Source: an uncultured Desulfobulbaceae bacterium (GTDB lineage Bacteria > Desulfobacterota > Desulfobulbia > Desulfobulbales > Desulfocapsaceae). Taken from it: a DNA stretch of 41,906 nt. The translations under genes and the position numbers were made by a program. The notes under the pieces were generated by a model. The model was not told where the DNA came from. It made no database searches and worked only from the letters and a program-made list of their open reading frames with translations. Below are positions 1-7,258 of this stretch, one piece after another. The stretch covers positions 1 to 41,906 of the forward strand of contig CAISPV010000048.1 in NCBI GenBank assembly GCA_903887485.1, written 5' to 3'. Every line of letters starts with the position of its first letter. Within the stretch, counting starts at the first letter, position 1.

Positions 1-3000
1 TCGTTGGTGCTACACTCGGTGCTACACTATCAAAGGACCAAGTGTAATGCGTGCTTCCCGCGGTAGTCACACCTGTCACGGGATCCACATGGTAACATGC
101 TGATTTAGAACCATCAAGATTCACCTTGAAGTTCGTATCGATTGCATGCTGGGTACTGATTCTGGCAGTTGCAACATCGGTAGGTAATGTCGCTAAAGCA
201 ACATTATGACATGCAGTTGCACATGTTGCGGTTCCAGTGTCTGGACGAATTGTGAAGGTAAACTGCTGAGCAGCAGGCAGTTGGGGATCAGAGACAAGAC
301 TATAATTCGCATTCCTTCCACCAACAGGCGCAACACCATCTGAATGGCAAACAGAACAATCATACGACGCATGTTCCTTATGGACTGCTGGTCGGTAATT
401 ATCGAGTCCATTCAGATAGCTAACCCATGCTGTACGAGTTGTATAGTTAACTCCGTTAGTACCTTTAATGGTACCGTTATATGTGCCTGTAACAAAACTT
501 GCTTCCCACAGTCCTTCCGAACGATCCATTACCCGGATGGTATCAGAAGCACCGCTGGCAGATGTAATTGCAATACTACGTCCAGGCTGCCCCTTGGCCC
601 AAGTGGTGGGATGGTAGTCACTGAACTGATAATCCGCCTTGATCTTGCCAAGAGCATACAGAGTCCAAGTACCACTGGTACCACCTTCACTACAAGCCTG
701 GCCAATTTGCAATGTCGTGCCCATAGTCGGAGGCGCAGGTCGCGGATTAGGTCCGTAATAGGTACTACAAAGAGGCAGATTAACATCACGACCGGAATAG
801 TTGTCCATATTCACAGTAGTAAAAGGTACGACATAATTCCAACCAGGTTTTCCACCCTCAACTGCGCTCCAGTCAGTAGCACCTGTGTTGGTCCAACTAG
901 CTTGCAGGTCACGAGGTTTCTGGTCGTAGGGACCATTATAAAAGCCCTTATTCGCGCCATGACAATCTTTACAACCACCGGCACCCCAGGCATTAGCTGC
1001 AGGTGTAGTACCATGGTTTACCTTAAAGAAAACACCCATAAGGGCGAGTTTAAGCTTAGGCGTCCTACCTAAATAGTCAACACCGACAGTTGGCAGATAA
1101 TTCTGAAGGGCTGTTTTCTGAGCAGCAATTTCAGTGCCGGTAATTACACCGTCATGGGTCAACACGTTAAGGGCTGCGGCTTTCATGGCATTACGGACAT
1201 GTGATGCGTTAACCGCATCCATTCCACCATCCTGACCATCAGCATTGATATCAATATACGTACCCTTATTACCAGTACCGAATTCCTCGTCTTTATCAAC
1301 CCAGAACATGCTGAGCAGGGCATTTCTCGTGCTTATTTTGTTCCCCTGCCAGGCTACGGTCAGATTATTTTCCATGGTCCGCTCTACATAGAGATTCTCA
1401 TGGTCAGTTAAACGACCTTCAGCATCCGCTCCGGTGGAATCAACAAGGGCGCCACCTGTACCCCATTCGTACAAGGATTCAGTAGCAGCTGGGCCGTGGC
1501 CCAACTTCCTGGTATGACACGCTTCACAGGTAATGACATCAAGATGGTTGCCGTCGGCAACACCAGTCATTTTGCCCATACCACCAGTCTGAATCAATGT
1601 CGAAGTCAGACCCATGAAATCATGCTTGTTTGTCGGATCAGGTGCACCGCCAAAACCGTAGTAGGTCTTACCGGCAGCTTTTGTATGGCATCCTGCACAT
1701 GTCCTTACCGTATTGTCGGTGTTGTTCCACAGGGAACTGTAAGGAGCATCCCCCTTGGATGGATCATGACCGAGGGTGGTTGCAGCAGCAGTATTGGTGG
1801 CGTTACCGGTCCAGTCTGGATTGTCCCCAGTCCCGGCTAATGCGTTATTGGGATCCATTTCCTTTCCATCATCTCTGGTATGGCATCCTATACATCCGAT
1901 ACTTTTGTGAACCTCTGTTTGATAGGCCATATTTTCAGCCCAGGTATCACCGCGTTTCTTCCAGTCAACTTTGTGGAGATCCATGTGACAGGCAGAACAG
2001 TTGGCACTTTCAGGTTTAGCCTGGATGGCATTCAGAGCAAGTGGGCCAAGGGTAGCATTGCCAGCATTATTTGCCACCATAAGCGCATCATAGGTTACTT
2101 TTTTACCATAACCAGTTCCCGCACCAGCACCATTCAAGTTCAGACTTCCGTCAGCATTATCAGCAACACCAAGTCCGGCGCCGGCAACACGTGAGGCATC
2201 AAAATTACCCTTACGGATTGCTTCCGTCCTCTTATCCCAGGAGTAACCCGCCATATGGCACACCAGACAATCCATTTCCAGAACACCGGTATCAGCGTAA
2301 TTCTGCGGAAGTACTTCGCCTAAGACTCCATTACCATTATCATCATACTGATCGATAAAATAGTTATAGGTATTAACGCCAGTAGTTACGATTGCTGGAT
2401 TAGCACGCAGTTCTGGTCTGACTCCAGGAGCCAGCGTTGTACCCTGAGCTACCGGAACATATTCAAAAGCACCGCCACCAACATGACACTCGCCACAGTC
2501 ACGCATCTGACCGGCCATGGAATTGTCTACCTTCTTTTTAAAAGTAGTTGCATCTGTGAAACTATACAACGCACTGAAATTCACAGGTTTTTGAACCTGG
2601 GGTTTTACAAGGAGCTTATCTGCATCGCTGAGTGCGGTGTATTTGCCCTTCAGATTACCCTCGGCATAATTATTCCAGGTATCGACATAACACTCATCGG
2701 TTGTACTGGTAGTACAGGTACCATTTTTCACACCATCAGAATTTCTATCAATAAAATACTTCCCGTAATTAACATTGCCTGTACCAGGATCACCTACTGT
2801 TGTTGGATTATCAAACATACGCGCCAACTGGCGCGCGGAAGGAGGTCACCACTTTCCTGCATGGCCGGTTGACTGAACCCATGGCTTACTCTGGGCGTCG
2901 GTGGAGTTCCAATTTCCAAATTTCCAGGGATCAAAGCCCTTATGTTCATTTGCTCCCAGTTGAGCATGGAAAGAATGACGTTCAATTTTATTGTAATCGT

Positions 3001-3190
3001 GACAAGCGCCACAGGTTTTTTTGGTGCTGTAGGCAACATTACTGTTTCCGCCAGCAATCGTGACAGGATTACCTGCCGCGTCAAGCAACGGGATAGGCTG
3101 AGTATGCAGCGCAAAGGCTGAACTGCCTATCAATAAGGCCGCAGTAGTCACCAGTGATCCGACTATGCAGCTTTTATAACTTTTCTTCAT
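1..3190 (-). CDS. Large multiheme c-type cytochrome, probable selenoprotein (UGA = Sec at codon 115), 3' end outside the window
   Basis: Exported multiheme cytochrome, presumably a periplasmic or outer-surface electron carrier; its redox partner is unknown. Residues 1-27 form a Sec-type signal peptide (MKKS start, hydrophobic core, SSAFA cleavage site). The first haem site is C60-GA-C63-H64. The ATG at 3190 has a strong upstream AGGAGGG. A UGA lies at 2848-2846 (codon 115, context GKW-UGA-PPSARQ). I then read every triplet in that frame down to base 2 and found no other stop, giving 948 further codons. These carry CGECH, CLVCH, CSACH, CIGCH, CAGCH, CEACH, CKDCH and CSVCH, plus one CX3CH. The coding part after the UGA has no signal peptide or ribosome binding site of its own near the UGA, and a SECIS-like hairpin follows the UGA. 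I therefore annotate one selenoprotein. The alternative is a nonsense-mutated pseudogene. The exact family was not recognised. Confidence 0.85.
2819..2836 (-). promoter_or_regulatory. SECIS-like hairpin directing selenocysteine at the UGA 2848-2846
   Basis: Reading the minus strand, the ten bases after UGA are followed by CGCGCC-AGTT-GGCGCG, a perfect 6-bp GC stem (2835-2830 with 2825-2820), extendable by one G-U pair. The AGUU loop begins 17 nt after the UGA, with G as its second base. As I recall them, bacterial SECIS rules ask for a short stem, a small apical loop with G in the first two positions, and a loop about 16-37 nt from the UGA; this hairpin fits. No selA, selB, selC or selD gene lies in the window, so the decoding machinery cannot be confirmed here. 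Confidence 0.7.
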
Positions 3191-3642
3191 ATTGTCCCTC
3201 CTAGAGAACTATACGTTTTGCTTATCTCTGCAAACTGTTCAAGGCGATTGGGGGGAACCGCTGTTTAGTCCAGACTGCAAAAATCTTATGAACAATCACA
3301 GCAATTACAAATTGAGTGATCTTGCTCGAACGTATAGCTTGCAAACAATAGGCCAACAAGCCTAATAGGAAAAAATATTTGCAAAAAAATACTTTACCCA
3401 AAACAAAACCTTTTAAAACAGAATATTACAAGAATTGATTTCGACGATTTGATACAACAGGTATACACTCAAGGGATAAAGCATGTGAAGACATCGGCAG
3501 AAAAGATGGGGCAAAACCCCCAATCCATAGCGGAGATAGGGTGAATACACCAACATGCAGGCGAGCAAAAATAGGCCGAAAACACCAACGCCGGCAACTA
3601 GAATCAGCCATCAGAAACAACAGTGACTACCAAAAATTCTTT
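3191..3642. other. Non-coding gap upstream of the large cytochrome
   Basis: This 452-base AT-rich gap separates the histidine kinase stop from the cytochrome start. It holds the cytochrome ribosome binding site next to 3190, the possible sigma-54 promoter, and a small TAGGC/GCCTA inverted repeat at about 3349-3364. A 64-codon open frame at 3426-3620 has no ribosome binding site or recognisable sequence and is not called. Confidence 0.6.
3341..3358 (-). promoter_or_regulatory. Possible sigma-54 (-24/-12) promoter of the large cytochrome
   Basis: The minus strand reads TTGGCCTATTGTTTGC. It has the obligatory GG and GC spaced by exactly 10 nt and keeps TTGGC and TTGC, but it departs from consensus at two positions after TGGC. 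Transcription would start near 3329, leaving a leader of about 140 nt before the ATG at 3190. The match is weaker than that of the 8576-8591 promoter and is tentative. Confidence 0.35.
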
Positions 3643-5163
3643 TCATATGGGTATGATCTCCCCAGGCGCAACAGGGGGAAAACAGTCAATGACCACCTCA
3701 ACAGTGGTGCCTTTATCGGAAGCTGAATCAATGGTTAAAACGCCATTTATGGATGCGACCCTTTCGGCCATGCCCACAAGGCCCCATCCCGGCCGCGAAA
3801 GTTGGACACCGCTGGACTCAAAACCCTTACCCTTATCGCTGATACGCAAGACAACACGCTGTTGGGAGCTAAAATCAAGTTCAACAAGGGCCTTATCCGT
3901 TTCTGCATGGCGGATTACATTTGTCAAGGCTTCCTGCACAACACGAAAGATAATAGTCTCAACAAAGGGCTCCAGGCGCTTCACAGAACCAATCGTATTA
4001 AACGTTGCCTTTACTCCTGTGCCGCGCTGGGCTTCATCGGTCAGATAACGTAATGCCGCAACCAGACCGAGATCATCAAGTTGCGCTGGCCGCAGATCAT
4101 GTACCAGCCGATACAGATCCTTATTCATCTGTCGACAAAGTCCCTGCAGCCTGTCCACCACATCGGCAACCTCAGTATTCCCGGCAAGCATCTTCCCTAG
4201 AGTACAGAAATTAAGAGAGGCTGCAGTGAGAGTTTGCGCTGTTTCATCATGCAATTCCCTGGCAATTCGAGCACGTTCTTCTTCCTGGGCCTGGACCAAA
4301 TGACGCAGGAACTCTATGCGCAGCTTTTCCCTTTTGACCAACTCCTCTTTTACCTGATTCTGCGCTTCAAGGCGTGCCTTTTGCTCTTCCTCCAATTCCA
4401 ACTGCCTCTTTTGACCCTGGGCAACAAGGGCCGTCAACTCCCTGTTCTTTTGCTCAAGTTCCAGAGATTTCTGACTAAGACTTGTTTCCGCCTCAATACG
4501 TTTATTCAGGGATTTATTGGCCTTGCGACAACTTATAACAACAGAACTGAACAGAATCAGGACTATGGGGGAAAGAGCGAGATTAAATAACCGCAAAAGA
4601 GACGCGAGTCGTTCTCTATCGGCAGTAACATCATGATAAATCTCAAAACCGCCAATAAAGGTTTTATCCCGAATAATAGGAGCATAGGTTTCAACGATGT
4701 CACAGCACGAAATATCACCCTCAATATCCAGTGACCCTTTTTCTGTGAATTTCGTGTAGATATTGCGGCTGATGTGTTTCAACTCTTCAGGATCCTGGTG
4801 TATATTTTTCCCTACCTCACTCTCATCTGTTGAAAACAGGATTTCGCCGTCTGGAAGAAGAATCCTTGCCTTTAATAAATTAAAATCCCGACAGGTTCCC
4901 TTTAATCTTTTAATTATTTCTTCTGTTAAAATCGACGGAATCAGCTTCTGATTTTTATCCGGAATCAGTTTTGACTCCATGTGAATAGCAAGAGCAACGG
5001 CTTCCTCTTCTTTGAGGGTCGAGATATAATTAACCAGCGATGGTGACACAAAAAAGAATATATAGAGCGGCAGGCTTATAATTGCCAAAAGGGAGATAAA
5101 AACAATACCATGGAACATGGAGAAAGGGCGAAGGCAGCATTTGGCGAGTGTGCTTGTTATCAT
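3643..5163 (-). CDS. Membrane sensor histidine kinase, NarX/DesK type (HisKA_3)
   Basis: Autophosphorylating sensor of a two-component system, paired with the NarL-type regulator encoded just upstream. Numbered from the ATG at 5163, a membrane segment (about residues 16-38) leads into a periplasmic sensor of some 150 residues. A second membrane segment (about 190-212) is followed by a Gln/Glu-rich coiled coil (about 220-295). The phosphoacceptor is His305 in RIARELHDETAQ, the HisKA_3 signature. The ATPase domain shows the N box (EALTNVIRHAE), G1 (DKGKGF) and G2 (GWGLVGMAER). The frame extends upstream to 5277, but that stretch is made of an intergenic inverted repeat, so I prefer 5163. No clear ribosome binding site decides between 5163 and 5118. 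The signal sensed is unknown; the nearby cytochromes suggest a respiratory or redox cue. Confidence 0.88.
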   Translation of the reverse strand: MITSTLAKCCLRPFSMFHGIVFISLLAIISLPLYIFFFVSPSLVNYISTLKEEEAVALAIHMESKLIPDKNQKLIPSILTEEIIKRLKGTCRDFNLLKARILLPDGEILFSTDESEVGKNIHQDPEELKHISRNIYTKFTEKGSLDIEGDISCCDIVETYAPIIRDKTFIGGFEIYHDVTADRERLASLLRLFNLALSPIVLILFSSVVISCRKANKSLNKRIEAETSLSQKSLELEQKNRELTALVAQGQKRQLELEEEQKARLEAQNQVKEELVKREKLRIEFLRHLVQAQEEERARIARELHDETAQTLTAASLNFCTLGKMLAGNTEVADVVDRLQGLCRQMNKDLYRLVHDLRPAQLDDLGLVAALRYLTDEAQRGTGVKATFNTIGSVKRLEPFVETIIFRVVQEALTNVIRHAETDKALVELDFSSQQRVVLRISDKGKGFESSGVQLSRPGWGLVGMAERVASINGVLTIDSASDKGTTVEVVIDCFPPVAPGEIIPI

Positions 5164-5170
5164 AACAGAT

Positions 5171-5326
5171 CGGTTTGCAGTTTGAGGTGTGTGGATAACA
5201 ACAGAGTGTAGTATGGGGAATGGGGATAAAAAGGGTATTCGGTTTGCGGTATGAAGTTTTCGGTAAAAAATAAACAAGCCAAAAACCCCGCCCTTGCCGC
5301 AAACCGAATACCGTACACCTCAAACC
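5171..5326. repeat. Inverted-repeat cluster between response regulator and kinase genes
   Basis: A perfect 16-bp inverted repeat, GGTATTCGGTTTGCGG at 5234-5249 and its complement at 5297-5312, encloses 47 nt. A second imperfect pair (5180-5194 against about 5312-5326, 13 of 15 matching) nests outside it. On the minus transcript the long stem is followed by CTTTTTAT, so it could act as a terminator or attenuator between regulator and kinase. The CGGTTTG word also recurs as a direct repeat. It could instead be a member of a dispersed intergenic repeat family. Confidence 0.6.
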
Positions 5327-5332
5327 GACCTC

Positions 5333-6010
5333 TCACCCCATTTCAATCAATCCAGTTCGAAGAGCGAACTTAACAAGTTCAGTAATAGAGTGAAGGTTCA
5401 GCTTTTTCATAATCCGTTCACGATGCCTGGAAATAGTATTCGGACTCAGCTCCAAGCGTTTGGCAATGACTGGGGTTGTCAGACCATCAGCAATAAGTTC
5501 AAGCACTTCCCTTTCCCGCTCACTGAGAATAGCCAGCTCTCCGGGAGCAACTGCGGTTAAAGGGGTACTATCCTCCCGCTCTACAACCCGCTGGTAATCT
5601 TCAAGCAGCCACCGCGCAAGGGCCGGCTGCAGGTATACATGTCCTGCCGCCACTGAACGAATGGCTGAGATCAGTTCTTCACTGGCAGCCTGCTTGGTTA
5701 TATAGCCCTTTGCTCCTGCGGCAAGCATTTCGAAAAAATACTCTTTGTCTTCATGGGCTGTCAGAGCAAGAACAAGACAATCGGGATATTTCTTGCTGAT
5801 TATCCTGGTCGCCTCAAGACCATTCATCACAGGCATGGTCAAATCCATGAGCACAACATCAGGCCGAATATCGCGTAGGGCCTCAATTGCCTCAAGCCCG
5901 TTCGAGGCCTCTCCAATCACTTCCAGATCAGATTCTGTCCTTAAAAGCTCCCGAAGGCCTGTGCGGACAACATCATGATCATCCACCAGCATTACTCGCG
6001 TAGTTACCAT
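5333..6010 (-). CDS. Two-component response regulator, NarL/FixJ family
   Basis: Transcription regulator activated by phosphorylation, presumably by the adjacent kinase. Residues 1-120 are a receiver domain: acidic pair D10-D11, phosphoacceptor D56 in VVLMDLTMP, and the conserved K in AKGYITK. Residues about 155-220 are a LuxR-type helix-turn-helix (LSEREREVLELIADG and SPNTISRHRERI). The length of 225 residues is normal. Its ATG overlaps the stop of the upstream isomerase gene by one base (TGATG), implying translational coupling. NarL-type regulators act with sigma-70 RNA polymerase, so it is unlikely to be the direct activator of the sigma-54-like promoters nearby. Confidence 0.93.
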   Translation of the reverse strand: MVTTRVMLVDDHDVVRTGLRELLRTESDLEVIGEASNGLEAIEALRDIRPDVVLMDLTMPVMNGLEATRIISKKYPDCLVLALTAHEDKEYFFEMLAAGAKGYITKQAASEELISAIRSVAAGHVYLQPALARWLLEDYQRVVEREDSTPLTAVAPGELAILSEREREVLELIADGLTTPVIAKRLELSPNTISRHRERIMKKLNLHSITELVKFALRTGLIEMG

Positions 6011-7104
6011 CAGATCTTTATTTCAACCTTCGCATTCTTGCGGATATCTTCACTATACTGACTCTGAGCCTGCTCAAGCCACCTTTGAGAGAGGAACTGG
6101 CTAATTTTACCTTCCACCTCTGCAAAAGGGATCACACCAGCAGCCCTTCGTTCTGTTACTTTGATAATATTATAACCTAACTCTGTCTTCACTACTTTAC
6201 TGATCTCATTTGGCTGCAAAGCAAAAGCTGCCTCCTCAATGGTTTTTAGAATCTCTCCTTTTGCAAAAAAACCCAGATCTCCACCCTTGATATTATTTGC
6301 GCCTTGGGAGTACTTTTTGGCAAGTTCAGCGAAATCCTCTCCGGCGATCACCTTTTTCCTTACATCCTCAATGGTTGACAGGGCCTGTTTGACAGCGGCC
6401 TCATCTGCTTTCTGTTCTACTTTAATCAGAATAAGGCTGGCTTTAACTTGGTCGGGATGGTTAAATTTATCTTGATTTGCATCATAAAAGGCTTTGCTGT
6501 CCTTCTCGGTTACATGAATTTTCTCCTTCATTTCCTGGAGCAATTTGCCTTGAAGCTGTTTCAGTGTCATCTCTTTGGTGATCTGTTTTTTGACAATATC
6601 AAGAGTGATATTATTTTCCTTCATGTAGTCTGTGAATTCTTTTTCTGTTTTAAAGGAATTCCTGAAACCGGCCATTTGACCATTTACAGCGACATCGTCC
6701 ACAGTTATGCCCCGTTTCTTGGCATCCTGAAGCATCAGTTCAATGCTGATAAGTCTTTCTATCACTTCTTTTTCAACATTCACTGAGCTTGGGATCTCTC
6801 CCTTTTTTGCACCAATGGAGGCAAACTGCTTTTTTGCCACCTTAAGTGTATTATCAAAATCAACACGACTGATTTTAACACCATTGACCATGGCGGCAAC
6901 AGTATCTTGGGAGGCCCCGTTCTTACTTTCAGTACTTCTGGGTGTATTACCAGAATCAGAACGACTGATTCCAGAATCATTTGCCTTCGCAGCTACAGTC
7001 TCTGGAGATGTGTCATTTTTACTTTCAACATTTTTACAAACTGCAAAGAAAACAACAAGCACAAGAGAGAAAAAAATTCCGATTTTAAGGTTTGATTTAT
7101 ACAT
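6010..7104 (-). CDS. Exported parvulin-type peptidyl-prolyl cis-trans isomerase (SurA/PrsA-like)
   Basis: Periplasmic folding helper. Residues 1-22 are a hydrophobic export signal; C23 follows, but the residue before it is Val, so a lipoprotein is doubtful. Residues about 70-200 form a SurA-N-like helical region (MVNGVKISRVDFDNT onward). Residues about 212-315 are the PpiC rotamase domain (VKASLILIKV, GEDFAELAKKYSQG, GGDLGFF, ELGYNIIKV). Residues 27-58 are a degenerate copy of 59-90, an internal 96-bp duplication. The start at 7104 has only a weak ribosome binding site. It leads the regulator and kinase genes and lies behind the octaheme cytochrome, so a role in maturing exported cytochromes is plausible but inferred. 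Confidence 0.88.
   Translation of the reverse strand: MYKSNLKIGIFFSLVLVVFFAVCKNVESKNDTSPETVAAKANDSGISRSDSGNTPRSTESKNGASQDTVAAMVNGVKISRVDFDNTLKVAKKQFASIGAKKGEIPSSVNVEKEVIERLISIELMLQDAKKRGITVDDVAVNGQMAGFRNSFKTEKEFTDYMKENNITLDIVKKQITKEMTLKQLQGKLLQEMKEKIHVTEKDSKAFYDANQDKFNHPDQVKASLILIKVEQKADEAAVKQALSTIEDVRKKVIAGEDFAELAKKYSQGANNIKGGDLGFFAKGEILKTIEEAAFALQPNEISKVVKTELGYNIIKVTERRAAGVIPFAEVEGKISQFLSQRWLEQAQSQYSEDIRKNAKVEIKI
6835..7026 (-). repeat. 96-bp imperfect tandem duplication inside the isomerase gene
   Basis: Two adjacent 96-bp units (7026-6931 and 6930-6835) encode residues 27-58 and 59-90. Both begin ESKN, continue with a [PQ][ED]TVAA segment, and carry SGISRSDSGNT or VKISRVDFDNT. The second copy fits the start of the SurA-like fold. 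The first has drifted to a Ser/Asn-rich, probably disordered linker. Confidence 0.75.
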
Positions 7105-7131
7105 AATGGATCTCGTAAAGTTTAAAGAGAA

Positions 7132-7162
7132 TAATTTCGAAATTCGAATATCGAAATCCGAG
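7132..7162. repeat. Short palindromic TTCGAA-rich intergenic repeat
   Basis: Just upstream of the isomerase start, the sequence is a run of overlapping palindromes (ATTTCGAAAT, ATTCGAAT and near copies). The pattern is not coding. It looks like a dispersed intergenic repeat, but other genomic copies cannot be checked from this window. Confidence 0.4.
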
Positions 7163-7175
7163 ATAAATACAAAAA

Positions 7176-7214
7176 GAAAGGGTTCAGGGGTTCACGGTTA
7201 GTGAACACCTGAAC
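7176..7214 (-). terminator. Probable intrinsic terminator of the octaheme cytochrome gene
   Basis: On the minus strand GGTTCAGG-T-GTTCAC is followed by TAACC and by GTGAAC-C-CCTGAACC (7214-7181), a 14-bp stem with one mismatch. The U-rich CTTTCTTTTT follows. It lies about 45 nt after the cytochrome stop, so the isomerase, regulator and kinase genes may be only partly cotranscribed with it. Confidence 0.6.
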
Positions 7215-7258
7215 CGTGAATCATTTTTAACCTAAAGCATCGTGAACCTTTAGCCTCC

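Noticed and set aside
344-1072. 242-codon plus-strand open frame
   Set aside because: It is antisense to the large cytochrome; the minus strand here encodes two CXXCH sites in a continuous frame, and the plus frame has no recognisable domain.
2846-2848. UGA taken as the true end of a 114-residue monohaem protein
   Set aside because: The same frame stays open for 948 codons with eight more CXXCH sites, no new start or signal follows, and a SECIS-like hairpin sits at the right distance. A recent nonsense mutation cannot be fully excluded.
3426-3620. 64-codon minus-strand frame between kinase and cytochrome
   Set aside because: No ribosome binding site and no recognisable composition; it lies in AT-rich promoter-like DNA.
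5164-5277. N-terminal extension of the histidine kinase
   Set aside because: It would be translated from the intergenic inverted repeat and lacks a ribosome binding site.
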